64,000 nt of DNA from Jatrophihabitans sp. (lineage in GTDB: Bacteria; Actinomycetota; Actinomycetes; Mycobacteriales; Jatrophihabitantaceae), in contig JAICIE010000001.1 in the NCBI GenBank assembly GCA_025924515.1, positions 1-64,000 on the forward strand, written 5' to 3'. The position numbers were made by a program, and so were the translations under genes. The notes beneath the pieces were generated by a model that saw only the letters and a list, made by a program, of their open reading frames with translations, had not been told where the DNA came from and made no database searches. Positions 28,465 to 37,222 of the stretch are shown here, one piece after another. Numbering within the stretch: position 1 is the stretch's first letter; each line of letters begins with the position of its first letter.

Positions 28465-29961
28465 CTAGTCCGGGTCGCCGTGCTCGTTGAACCAGCGCGC
28501 GAGGGGGCCACGACGGCCGACCGCGCGCAGGCGGCGCTCGGTGGCCTCCCGTTGCAGGCGCGTGGTCACGATCAGCAGTTCGTCACCCACGCGCAGTTGC
28601 GTATCAGCCGTCGGCACGAACGTGCGCCCCTCCCGGATGATCAACGTGATCACGCTGGGGTCGGGCAGGCGCAACTCGACGAGCGAGACGCCGTTCAACG
28701 CCGATCCCGCGGGGATGGTGGTGGTGAGCAGCTCGGCGTCGAGCACGTCGAGAGGTGCGGCCTCGACAACGATCTCGCGGGTGGCCTGACGCGGGATGAG
28801 TCGGAGACGGCGCGCTACCGGTCGCAGGCTCGGTCCCTGGATGAGCGTGAAGATCACGACGAGGACGAAGACGATGTTCAGCAGGCGCGCGCTGTCAGGA
28901 ACGCCGCGGACAATCGGAAAGGTCGCCAGCACGATCGGAACCGCACCGCGCAACCCCGCCCACGACAGAAAGCCCTGCTCGCGGGCCGAGACGCGAAAGA
29001 ACCCCAACGAGGCGGCTACGGACAGGGGCCGAGCCACCCCAAGCAGCACCAGGCCCGCGACGACCGCCGGAAGGACCTGTGCGGACAGGTCATGGGGTGT
29101 CACCAGGAGGCCGAGGAGGACGAACAGGCCGATCTGGGCCAGCCAGCCGAGCCCCTCGGCGAAGGAGCGCGTCGCCGCCCGGTGCGGAAGTCCGGCGTTG
29201 GCGAGCACGACACCGGCCAGGTAGGCGGCCAGGAACCCGCTGGCGTGCGCCGCGCCGGCCGCGGCGAAGGCACCGAACCCGAGCCCGAATGTTGCCAGCG
29301 GATACAACCCCGAGGCCGGTAGCGCCATCCGCGGCAGCAGCCACGCACCCAGCCAGCCGGCGGCGAGCCCGATCAGCATTCCGGCGCCCAGCTCATAGAT
29401 CAGTGAACCGATGAACTCGAGAACGTTGAGATGAAACGGGGTTGTGCTGAGCAGCAGCACGAGAATGACGCTCGGGGCGTCGTTCAATCCGGACTCGGCC
29501 TCCAGCAGCCCGGCGACGCGGGCGGTGAGCGGCAATACCCTCAGGACGGAGAACACCGCGGCGGCGTCTGTCGACGACACGATGGCGCCCAGAAGGAAAG
29601 CCTGCTGCCAGCCGAGGTCGAGCAGATAATGGACACCGGCCGCGGTGACCGTCGTGCTCACCCCCACCCCGACAGTCGCCAGCACGCCGGCCGGAGCCAG
29701 CAGCGAGCGAATTTCGCTCCACCGGGTCGTGAGCCCGCCTTCGACGAGGATCACTGCGAGTGCGGCCGTGCCCAGATCTTGCGCCACCTGCGCGTTGTTG
29801 AACCGGATTCCCACGACGTCCTCACCGAGCAGTACTCCGAGCGCTAGGAACAGCAGCAGGCTCGGCAACCCCACCCTGGAGGCCAACCGCGTCGCCACAA
29901 CGCTGACCAGGACGACCGCGGCGCCGGCCAGCAGGGTCAGGTAGAGCTGCTGCAGGCTCAT
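28465..29961 (-). CDS. CPA1/CvrA-type potassium/proton antiporter with C-terminal TrkA-C (RCK_C) domain
   Basis: LLLFLALGVLLGEDVVGIRFNNAQVAQDLGTAALAVILVEGGL; SWAGLRGAVPIVLATFP; C-term LRVGDELLIVTTRLQREATERRLRAVG. Confidence 0.92.
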   Translation of the reverse strand: MSLQQLYLTLLAGAAVVLVSVVATRLASRVGLPSLLLFLALGVLLGEDVVGIRFNNAQVAQDLGTAALAVILVEGGLTTRWSEIRSLLAPAGVLATVGVGVSTTVTAAGVHYLLDLGWQQAFLLGAIVSSTDAAAVFSVLRVLPLTARVAGLLEAESGLNDAPSVILVLLLSTTPFHLNVLEFIGSLIYELGAGMLIGLAAGWLGAWLLPRMALPASGLYPLATFGLGFGAFAAAGAAHASGFLAAYLAGVVLANAGLPHRAATRSFAEGLGWLAQIGLFVLLGLLVTPHDLSAQVLPAVVAGLVLLGVARPLSVAASLGFFRVSAREQGFLSWAGLRGAVPIVLATFPIVRGVPDSARLLNIVFVLVVIFTLIQGPSLRPVARRLRLIPRQATREIVVEAAPLDVLDAELLTTTIPAGSALNGVSLVELRLPDPSVITLIIREGRTFVPTADTQLRVGDELLIVTTRLQREATERRLRAVGRRGPLARWFNEHGDPD

Positions 29962-30087
29962 GCGGCTCCCGTCCTGGCGATGCGACGACATTGCCAGACC
30001 GGACAGCCGGCGCTCCTGCCCGCCCCGGAACCGGGAACCTGGGCGGTACGGTGGCGCACACCGTCGCACAAGACTGGAACGGTGCAC

Positions 30088-30765
30088 ATGCGAGTCGCGG
30101 TCGCCGGCGCCGGTGACACCGGGCGATCCATCGCGCACGCACTGGTGCACGCCCGGCACCAGGTGCTGCTGATCGAGCGCTACCGCCACGCCTACCGCCC
30201 CAGCCGGGTCGCGGACGCCGAATGGATGTTCGCCGACGCCTGCGAGCTCGCCACGCTTCAGGCCGCAGGCATCAACACCTGCGATGCTGTCATCGCCGCC
30301 ACCGGCGACGACAAAGTGAACGTCGTCTTCGCGTTTCTTGCCAAGACCGAGTTCGCCGTGCCCCGGGTGGTGGCCCGGATCAACAACCCCACGAACCGGC
30401 ATCTCTTCAGCGCCGACTGGGGTGTGGACGTTGCGGTTGCGACCCGGGACAGCCTCATCGCGGCCGCCGACCAAGAGGTGGCCCCGCGCCGCGCGGTCCC
30501 GCTGCTCACCCTGCACTCGCAGACGAGCCTGATCGAGCTCACCGTGGCGGCCGGATCACCCGCCGACGGCTGCGCCCTCGACGATCTGCCGGTCCCGGCG
30601 AACGCGGCCGTGCTCGCGGTCGTCCACGCCAAGCGACTGACGCCGCCGGCGTCGATCACCGAGCTGACGGCCGGCGACGAACTGCTCGTCCTGGCTGCGC
30701 CGCAGGCCGAGCCGCGGATGCGCGAGCTGGTTGACGCCGCGACCACACCGCGCGCCCGGCCTTGA
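30088..30765 (+). CDS. TrkA-type potassium regulatory protein (TrkA-N/TrkA-C)
   Basis: MRVAVAGAGDTGRSIAHALVHARHQVLLIER; AVIAATGDDKVNVVFAFLAKTEFAVPRVVARINNP. Confidence 0.93.
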   Translation: MRVAVAGAGDTGRSIAHALVHARHQVLLIERYRHAYRPSRVADAEWMFADACELATLQAAGINTCDAVIAATGDDKVNVVFAFLAKTEFAVPRVVARINNPTNRHLFSADWGVDVAVATRDSLIAAADQEVAPRRAVPLLTLHSQTSLIELTVAAGSPADGCALDDLPVPANAAVLAVVHAKRLTPPASITELTAGDELLVLAAPQAEPRMRELVDAATTPRARP

Positions 30766-30806
30766 AGCCGGCCTGATCCCTACCCGTCGGCCAGCGACCC
30801 CTTCTC

Positions 30807-30856
30807 GATCAACAGACAGAATCTGCTGCTATCACAGCCTCGGCCGTCTGTTGATC
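30807..30856. repeat. Perfect 11-bp inverted repeat with 28-nt spacer between convergent genes
   Basis: gatcaacagac ... gtctgttgatc; terminator or protein-binding site. Confidence 0.55.
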
Positions 30857-30919
30857 ACGGAGATTAGGCGAAGATCAGACGGCGGCTGGCGGTGATCGGT
30901 TGTTGCCCGCGGTGCGCGG

Positions 30920-31543
30920 TCAGGGCTTGCGGCTGATGGTTACGGCGAACTCTGAGGTCGGATGCCATGGCCGCAGATCCCAGGTGGCGAATCGATGCTC
31001 GAGCACCAGCCCGGCCCGCGCGAGGTGCGCGTCGAAGTCCTCCAGCGCATAGCCGCGGCCGGTGCCGAACCCGGCCACCAGGAGGCCGTCGGAACGAAGG
31101 TGGGCGGCGGTGCGGGACAACACGTCCGGCTCGGTGCCGTGCGCCACGAACGGCAGCACGTTGCCGGCAAGGACCGCGGCGTCGAACGGCTCGGACTCGC
31201 CCAACTTCGTCAGGTCGAGCACCGCGAGATCAGCGACGATCCACCGTGAACCGGGGTGGTCGCCGTGCGCCACCTCGATCAATGCCGCGTCCGCATCCAC
31301 ACCGATCACCCGGTGCCCACGCGCAGCCAGTTCGCCGCCCACCCGCCCGGTTCCGCAGCCGGCATCGAGCACGCGGGAGCCACGCGGCAACAGCGCATCG
31401 AGCAGGCGCGCCTCTCCGGCAAGATCGGCCCCTTCGGCAGCCAGTCGCCGGAATCTGTCGATGTACCACTGGCTATGGCCATCGCCGTGCTGAGTCACCC
31501 ACCGCGTCGCCCTGCTCATCGGCACACGGTATCCGTGGATCAC
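30920..31543 (-). CDS. Class I SAM-dependent methyltransferase
   Basis: GSRVLDAGCGTGRVGGELAARGHRVIGVDADAALIEVA. Confidence 0.88.
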   Translation of the reverse strand: MIHGYRVPMSRATRWVTQHGDGHSQWYIDRFRRLAAEGADLAGEARLLDALLPRGSRVLDAGCGTGRVGGELAARGHRVIGVDADAALIEVAHGDHPGSRWIVADLAVLDLTKLGESEPFDAAVLAGNVLPFVAHGTEPDVLSRTAAHLRSDGLLVAGFGTGRGYALEDFDAHLARAGLVLEHRFATWDLRPWHPTSEFAVTISRKP

Positions 31544-31677
31544 GGCCCGCTCAGCAAGGACGTGCAGCGCCGTTCGCTCCTTCGCCGCGGGCGTGGGGTT
31601 GGGACGGCGCGCTCCGTCTTCCGCGGTGCTCCGCGCCGATCGTCGGCCGGAACCGGCTCAGGCGCTACGGTCGCGTT

Positions 31678-31944
31678 GTGGGGGTTCGGGTAGTGCCGGG
31701 CGGGGTGGTGCACGAGCTGCCGTCCGACCTGCGCACGGCCCTGCTGGCCGACAGCACAGCACTCGCGGCGTGGAAGGACATCACGCCGCTGGCCCGCAAC
31801 GAGTTCATCTGCTGGGTTGAGGACGCCAAGCAGGGGGCGACCCGCGAGCGCCGGATTCGCCGCACCCGGGAGGAACTGCAGGAGGGCCAGCGCCGGCCAT
31901 GCTGCTGGCCGGGGTGCAGGCACCGCGAGCGGACCGGCAGCTGA
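31678..31944 (+). CDS. Small YdeI/OmpD-associated family protein
   Basis: DLRTALLADSTALAAWKDITPLARNEFICWVEDAKQGATRERRIRRTREELQEGQRRPCCWPGCRHR; GTG start. Confidence 0.8.
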   Translation: MGVRVVPGGVVHELPSDLRTALLADSTALAAWKDITPLARNEFICWVEDAKQGATRERRIRRTREELQEGQRRPCCWPGCRHRERTGS

Positions 31945-31949
31945 CGACG

Positions 31950-32110
31950 GACCCTCGGCGTCAGGGACGCGGTTCGGCGACCTCATGACGTTGCGACAGA
32001 TGGGCTTCGGCGTCGCGGTCGCGCCGCTCATCGACGCCACCCTGATCCGGTCGGCGGTCCTGACGGCGCCCGCATGGAATCGGCTGCAGCGTCGGGAAGT
32101 CGTCAGCCGT
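31950..32110 (+). pseudogene. C-terminal remnant of an MMPL-family RND transporter
   Basis: DGPSASGTRFGDLMTLRQMGFGVAVAPLIDATLIRSAVLTAPAWNRLQ resembles the MMPL last-TM motif 'MGFGLAVAVLIDATVVRSVLVPA'. Confidence 0.65.
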
Positions 32111-33146
32111 AGTCGGCGAACAGGCGGCGGTTGACGCCGTCGACGGTCATGAATCCGCCGTACGGCAGGATCCATTGCGGTCGGGTGTGCCCGAACGGAG
32201 CGCCCACGACGATCACCGCCTCAGGGTTGTACCGAGCCACCAGGTCGATCACGGTGTCGCGCTGTTCCGCGCGCTTCGCGCGCCTGGCCTCCGGTGACGG
32301 TCGGACGGTGAAATCAGAGGTCGGCGGACGTGCAACGACGACCGCGCTGACAGCGGTCAAAATGCCACGCTCGCCGAGCGACCGCAGGATCCAGCCGAAT
32401 TCGCGGGCGGGAATCAACTCCTCGGACGACTCGAGGAGCAGGATTCCGCCGTCGAGCGCGGTGGGGTCATGCGGGAACCGGCCGGCGGTGAGAATCCACT
32501 GGATCACCTCGATGCAGCCGCCCCACGTGCGGCCGGTGACCGAGGTCCGCGGTCCTGACCAGACCCACGGCTCGGTGGGGTCTCGCTCGCCGAATTCGGT
32601 GAGCGCTCGCGGATCGTTCCAGTCGTGCCCGATATCCTCGGACTCCCCCGGCTCGGTGATTTCGATGCGTTCTCCAGTGAGGAGCGCGGCCCGCAACGAT
32701 TGTCCGTGGATGGGATCGACCCGCGGACCCGGTCCGAGATGAACCTGCGTTGATCCGCCGTAGAAGCCGGCAACGCCGTTGGTCCACAGCCAGTTGAGCA
32801 GGTTCGTGTTGTCGCTGTATCCGAGGAATGGCTTCGGGTCGAGGGCGAGGAGTCCGGCGTCGAGATGCGGAATCACGGTGATTTGGTCGTCGCCGCCGAT
32901 GGTGGCGAGGACGGCGCGAATCTGGGGGTCCGCGAACGCCGCGTTCAGGTCGTCGGCACGATCGCGCGCGGAAGCGCCGAGGCGACGCGTGGTCGGGAAT
33001 TCCACCGGAACCAAGCCGGTCACTTCGCGCAGCCGCCGTAGCGCCTGTTGGTGGACCGCCGGGGCGACCGCCGGCGCCGCGAACGACGGCGACATTACAG
33101 CGACCTTGTCGCCGGCTTCGGCCTTCCTCGGCGAAACCAACTTCAT
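32103..33146 (-). CDS. S66 peptidase / LD-carboxypeptidase (MccF-like)
   Basis: GDKVAVMSPSFAAPA; IGGDDQITVIPHLDAGLLALDPKPFLGYSDNTNLLNWL; FGHTRPQWILPYG. Confidence 0.92.
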   Translation of the reverse strand: MKLVSPRKAEAGDKVAVMSPSFAAPAVAPAVHQQALRRLREVTGLVPVEFPTTRRLGASARDRADDLNAAFADPQIRAVLATIGGDDQITVIPHLDAGLLALDPKPFLGYSDNTNLLNWLWTNGVAGFYGGSTQVHLGPGPRVDPIHGQSLRAALLTGERIEITEPGESEDIGHDWNDPRALTEFGERDPTEPWVWSGPRTSVTGRTWGGCIEVIQWILTAGRFPHDPTALDGGILLLESSEELIPAREFGWILRSLGERGILTAVSAVVVARPPTSDFTVRPSPEARRAKRAEQRDTVIDLVARYNPEAVIVVGAPFGHTRPQWILPYGGFMTVDGVNRRLFADYG

Positions 33147-33155
33147 TTCGAAAGC

Positions 33156-33530
33156 TTAATGCCCCCGCCACGGCTGTGGACGGTGATCGGTGCGGAGCCA
33201 CCGCGAGTTCCGGACGTGGTCGAGCAGCGCCGCCACCAGGTCGTCAGGATTCTCTTCGCCTACATGGTGACCGCTGGCGAGAGGTCGGCCGCGAAGGTCG
33301 TCTGCCCACGGACGCCAGGCGCGCGACCGACAGAGAGGGCCGGCTCGGTAATCCTCGAGCACCGCTCGCACGACGGCGTCGGGGATGTTCGGAGCGACCT
33401 GGTGCCAAGTCGCGTGAGTGCGCGGATGCCCGTGCAGCATCACCACCGCGGGTCCCTGCCCACCGACCCGGACTCGAAGTCGAACGTCCGCCACCACCTG
33501 GACGATGTGCAGGCCGAACGCGTCGAACAC
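33156..33530 (-). pseudogene. Internally deleted alpha/beta hydrolase (haloacetate/fluoroacetate dehalogenase-like)
   Basis: N-term VRLRVRVGGQGPAVVMLHGHPRTHATWHQVAP directly followed by C-terminal motifs EDYRAG...WRPWADDLRGRPLASGHHVGEENPDDLVAALLDHV; nucleophile elbow GHDRG and middle missing. Confidence 0.75.
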
Positions 33531-33673
33531 TCCTTCATCCTGCTCGGCGAGGTGGAAAGGCCGCGTTCATCGCCCCCCGGTAGCTCGCGTCCTCGTCTAG
33601 CATGCCGGTGTACGGGTGATGGCGATCCGTTCGAGCAGCGGCCCGCTTCCGGCCGAGCAGTGAGGAGCCCGTG

Positions 33674-34315
33674 ATGTTCCGTGTCCTGTTCGAACTCGTC
33701 GTCGGGCTCGGCATCATGGCGATCATCGTTGTGGCCTTACTCGCCGCGGCCGTCGTCGCCGGCGTGCGCGCGGTGGCAAGGAGGCCTCGCAACCTCCGCG
33801 GCCGTGTCCGGCCGCAGGGACGCCCGCTCGGCTCCCGGTGTGGTCGTCGGCTGCTCGACGTACGGGCGCTGGCTGACCCCAATCCCTTGGCGCGACGCAT
33901 CGCCACGCTTCGGCACCGCCTGGCCGACGAGATGGAGGCGACCGACCGCATGCTCACGCAGACCGGCGACGGTCGCGTGTTCACCGCCGACGCACGGGCC
34001 CTGCTCGGCGAGTTGGGCGAGTCGGCAGCGAGCATCGACGCCGACCTGCGCGCCGTCGCTGCGTACCGCGACCCGACACTGCAGGACCGTGCGCTGGCGA
34101 TGCTCACCCAACAAGCCGAGCAGCTCATCACGGTGAGCTACCGCGCTCGCCAGACCGCCCTGGAGACGAGCGTGCACGACAGGTGGCGTCACATAACGTC
34201 CTTGACGTCCGAGGTCGACCAGCAGGCAGGAGCATTGGCCCGCTACCGCGATCAGGCCAGTGAGCTCGATCTCGACACCGGCCCGGCGGCGCCGTTCGGC
34301 GGGGCAACGGTCTGA
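33674..34315 (+). CDS. Hypothetical single-TM membrane protein
   Basis: N-terminal TM LFELVVGLGIMAIIVVALLAAAVVAGV followed by a helical cytosolic region. Confidence 0.65.
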   Translation: MFRVLFELVVGLGIMAIIVVALLAAAVVAGVRAVARRPRNLRGRVRPQGRPLGSRCGRRLLDVRALADPNPLARRIATLRHRLADEMEATDRMLTQTGDGRVFTADARALLGELGESAASIDADLRAVAAYRDPTLQDRALAMLTQQAEQLITVSYRARQTALETSVHDRWRHITSLTSEVDQQAGALARYRDQASELDLDTGPAAPFGGATV

Positions 34316-34337
34316 CTGAGCGCCCTGGCTCGGTTGG

Positions 34338-35096
34338 TCAGGTGGTCGCAGCCAGGTCGAGAACCCGCCGGACCAGCTCCAGATGCCGCCGATCGGCGAT
34401 CGGCCCCGGACGCCAGGTCGCGGCCAGGCCGACGGCAACGACCCGGCCCGTGGCGATGACCCGAGCGACGGCGTCGACCAGCGCGTCGAGGGACGGCCCG
34501 CCGGGCGCCGGGTAGCGGAGGTCGGGGACGTCGTCGGGGTCGGCCACGTCGACGTCGAGGTGCAGGTACAACTCCCCCTCGGGCAGGTCAGGTTCGCCCA
34601 GGTCCTCGACGTGGTCGACCCGAGGCACCGCGTGCTCCTGCAGCAGCCGCAGCTCGGGCGGGTCGATGTCCCGGGCGCCGACGAGCAGGACCCGCGGCGG
34701 TGGCACCGGCCGCAGGTCCAGGATGTCGGGCAGCGTCAGGGTCCCGACCCCGGCGGCCAACGCGAGCGGCAGCCCGCCCAGGAACCCCGACGAGGTCGTC
34801 GCCTCGGTGTGGAAGTCGCCGTGCGCGTCGAACCAGACGACGCCCGGATCTCGCCCGGCGCGTTGGAGACCCGCCAGCACGCCGAGGCTGGCGATGCAGT
34901 CCCCCGTCACGACGACGAGATCTTGACGCCGCTCGGCCGCGACGGCACGGGCGACCTGTTCGTAGAGCGCGCCCAGGCGATGCCAGACGTCGAGACCCCG
35001 AGGCAGCTCCGCAGTGACCTCTGCTGACACCGGCACGCCGACGTCAAACCTGTGGAGCCGTTCGTCGACGAAGTACGGCACCAGCAGGGTCGGCAC
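34338..35096 (-). CDS. Arginase/agmatinase superfamily protein
   Basis: DPGVVWFDAHGDFHTEATTSSGFLGGLPLALAAG; LHLDVDVADPDDVPDLRYPAPGG. Confidence 0.9.
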   Translation of the reverse strand: MPTLLVPYFVDERLHRFDVGVPVSAEVTAELPRGLDVWHRLGALYEQVARAVAAERRQDLVVVTGDCIASLGVLAGLQRAGRDPGVVWFDAHGDFHTEATTSSGFLGGLPLALAAGVGTLTLPDILDLRPVPPPRVLLVGARDIDPPELRLLQEHAVPRVDHVEDLGEPDLPEGELYLHLDVDVADPDDVPDLRYPAPGGPSLDALVDAVARVIATGRVVAVGLAATWRPGPIADRRHLELVRRVLDLAATT

Positions 35097-35199
35097 GGCC
35101 CTAACATAGGGCAGCAGCCACGGGCGTCGATCAGTTCGCGAGCACGTCGCTCTTCCGGCTACGTTCTGCGCCAACTGTGGACGGAACCGGCCCGACTCG

Positions 35200-35570
35200 T
35201 CAGCCGGTGAGAGCGGCGATGGCGGGTGGTATTCGACGTGACCCTGCAGGGCAGGCTGGTACGCGGACAGAAGGAATGCTTTCGCGGCCTCGCATGGCGC
35301 CCAATCCGGTAGGGCGACGGAAATGCCGTGACCGCCCGCGTATCGGAACCCGAGCCGGCCGTAGTAGTCAGGGCTGCCCTTGAGGACGACCAACGCTTCC
35401 CCGACACGCTCGGCGGCGCGAAGCGCCGCACCGACCAAGCCGCTTCCGATGCCGCGGCGCTGATGCTCCGGTGCGACAGCCGGATGGTCCCGGAACGCCC
35501 GGCGCACCACCGCGTCGATCGCGTGCGCGTCGTCTGGCCGCTCCGATTCGATGATCAGGTCCTGCGTGAA
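35200..35570 (-). pseudogene. GNAT acetyltransferase with internal deletion of the central fold
   Basis: RPDDAHAIDAVVRRAFRDHP joined directly to AVAPEHQRRGIGSGLVGAALRAAERVGEALVVLKGSPDYYGRLGFRYAGGHGI; the strands usually between AF..HP and VAPEHQRRG are absent. Confidence 0.7.
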
Positions 35571-35845
35571 CGGTGACCGTAAGCGCGAACGAAAGCCGCG
35601 CCCAGTGGTCACCCGTCGACCGGCCGACGAGCCTCGGGCCGGAGGCGACCGGCAACGGGTCCGCAGGAGGGACGGACGGCCGTTGTCACGGCCCGCGCAA
35701 GGCTGCTTGCCGCTGCACCCAAGGCGGCGGGCCCGCAACGCGCACTGATGACAGGTCGCGTGTCTCACGCCCACCGTCGTCCGCATCCCTGACCGAACCG
35801 CATCCTGGCCGGGGCATGTCCGAGATGGCCTGAGGGGCAAGCCGA

Positions 35846-36382
35846 TCATGCCGACGAGATCTGCTCCGAGCGCAGGATCCCCATGCGGACAATGTCCTCG
35901 TACGTGCCTCTGACCCATGCGTGCTGGCGCTGCCGCGCCTCGATCAGGAAGCCCGCCCTCTGATAAGCGCGGATCGCGGCAAGGTTCGATGCGATCGCCT
36001 GGAGGTGGATCCGGCGAAGGTTGCGGCGCATGAACCCGAATTTGACGAGTTGAGTGATCGCAGCCGTCCCAATGCCGCGGCCCCGAGCGCTGCGTACCAG
36101 GCTGATCCCGGCCTCGGCATGGCCGGCGAAGAAGTCGAAGTCGAAGAGCGAAGCCGCGCCAACAGCCGCCCCGTCCACATCGACGACAAAAGAGACGCGG
36201 TCGCCAAGGGCATCGCTCCCTGCGGCGCGCACGAAACGCGCGGTGAATTGATCCCGCGTCAACGGGCGCGGCGCCTGCGGATTCCGCTCCTCCCAGGTGT
36301 CGAGGTCGGCGGCGATCTCGTACAGCACATCCAGGTCATCGTCGGTGCGCGCTCGCAGGGACACGATCGGCGCCTCCGGCAC
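35846..36382 (-). CDS. GNAT family N-acetyltransferase
   Basis: GISLVRSARGRGIGTAAITQLVKFGFMRRNLRRIHLQAIASNLAAIRAYQRAGFLIEAR. Confidence 0.9.
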   Translation of the reverse strand: MPEAPIVSLRARTDDDLDVLYEIAADLDTWEERNPQAPRPLTRDQFTARFVRAAGSDALGDRVSFVVDVDGAAVGAASLFDFDFFAGHAEAGISLVRSARGRGIGTAAITQLVKFGFMRRNLRRIHLQAIASNLAAIRAYQRAGFLIEARQRQHAWVRGTYEDIVRMGILRSEQISSA

Positions 36383-36435
36383 GGCGATGACACTAATCTG
36401 CGACTTCGGCGATCAACAACCCGGGCGCACGCGCT

Positions 36436-37158
36436 TTATCCCGGCCGCAGTTCCCGCTGCAGCCAAATTCTCAGTGGGCCGACTTGTTCGAACCCATGGC
36501 CGACAGCGCTGATCAGGTCGTCGCCACGGTCATAGCTCACGACCGGCAGCGCCGGGAACAGCGTCTGCACCGCCCGGAGCACGACGGGCCACGCGGCATC
36601 CGCTCCGCCGCGGAGGGCGAAGAGGTTCGAGATTCCGATCACCTGCTCGCTCTGTGACGCGATCGCGCCCGCGACGATCTCGCCCTGCGCGTCCTGGCCC
36701 GCTACCACCGTTGCGCGCCCGTCGTCGAGCAACTGAGGTCGGAAGAGGCTCTCGTGACCTTCACCGCGATCCCAGGCACGAGCCCATGCGCGCAGTCGCA
36801 GCGCGTCGGTCACCATCCCCCAGGTCAGCTCGGACCTCGGGACGATCGCGCCGGCAGGACGGTGCAGCCACTGGGCCTCGAACAGGACGCGGAAGCCGGC
36901 CGTCGTCAAGTCCAGATCAGCGAAGCTGTCCTTCACGCTAGCGCCGGACGTGGCGACGTCGATGCGCGCCAGCAACCCGTCAACGTCGGCGCCGGGCACC
37001 AGCGTCACCGCGTCCGGATAGAGCGGCGGGGTCCGTGTCGGAGCGGTCCAGGCCTGGGCGCCGAAGTGTCCGGAAACACCATGGGACCGGCACATCGCCT
37101 CGCACCACTCGGCGTTGTTCCGCGCCGCGTGAAACGCTGCCGGGTCAGGAATCGCCAC
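36436..37158 (-). CDS. GNAT-like N-acetyltransferase family protein
   Basis: MAIPDPAAFHAARNNAEWCEAMCRSHGVSG...VISYDRGDDLISAVGHGFEQVGPLRIWL-type C-terminus. Confidence 0.7.
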   Translation of the reverse strand: MAIPDPAAFHAARNNAEWCEAMCRSHGVSGHFGAQAWTAPTRTPPLYPDAVTLVPGADVDGLLARIDVATSGASVKDSFADLDLTTAGFRVLFEAQWLHRPAGAIVPRSELTWGMVTDALRLRAWARAWDRGEGHESLFRPQLLDDGRATVVAGQDAQGEIVAGAIASQSEQVIGISNLFALRGGADAAWPVVLRAVQTLFPALPVVSYDRGDDLISAVGHGFEQVGPLRIWLQRELRPG

Positions 37159-37222
37159 GCCTCCACATTGTGGACCTCGACATTCGCAGACGTCTCGAAG
37201 GAGCTCGGCCTAGGGTGGGTCG

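Noticed and set aside
28480-29322. 280-aa plus-strand ORF
   Set aside because: Antisense to the CPA1 antiporter; no recognisable domain.
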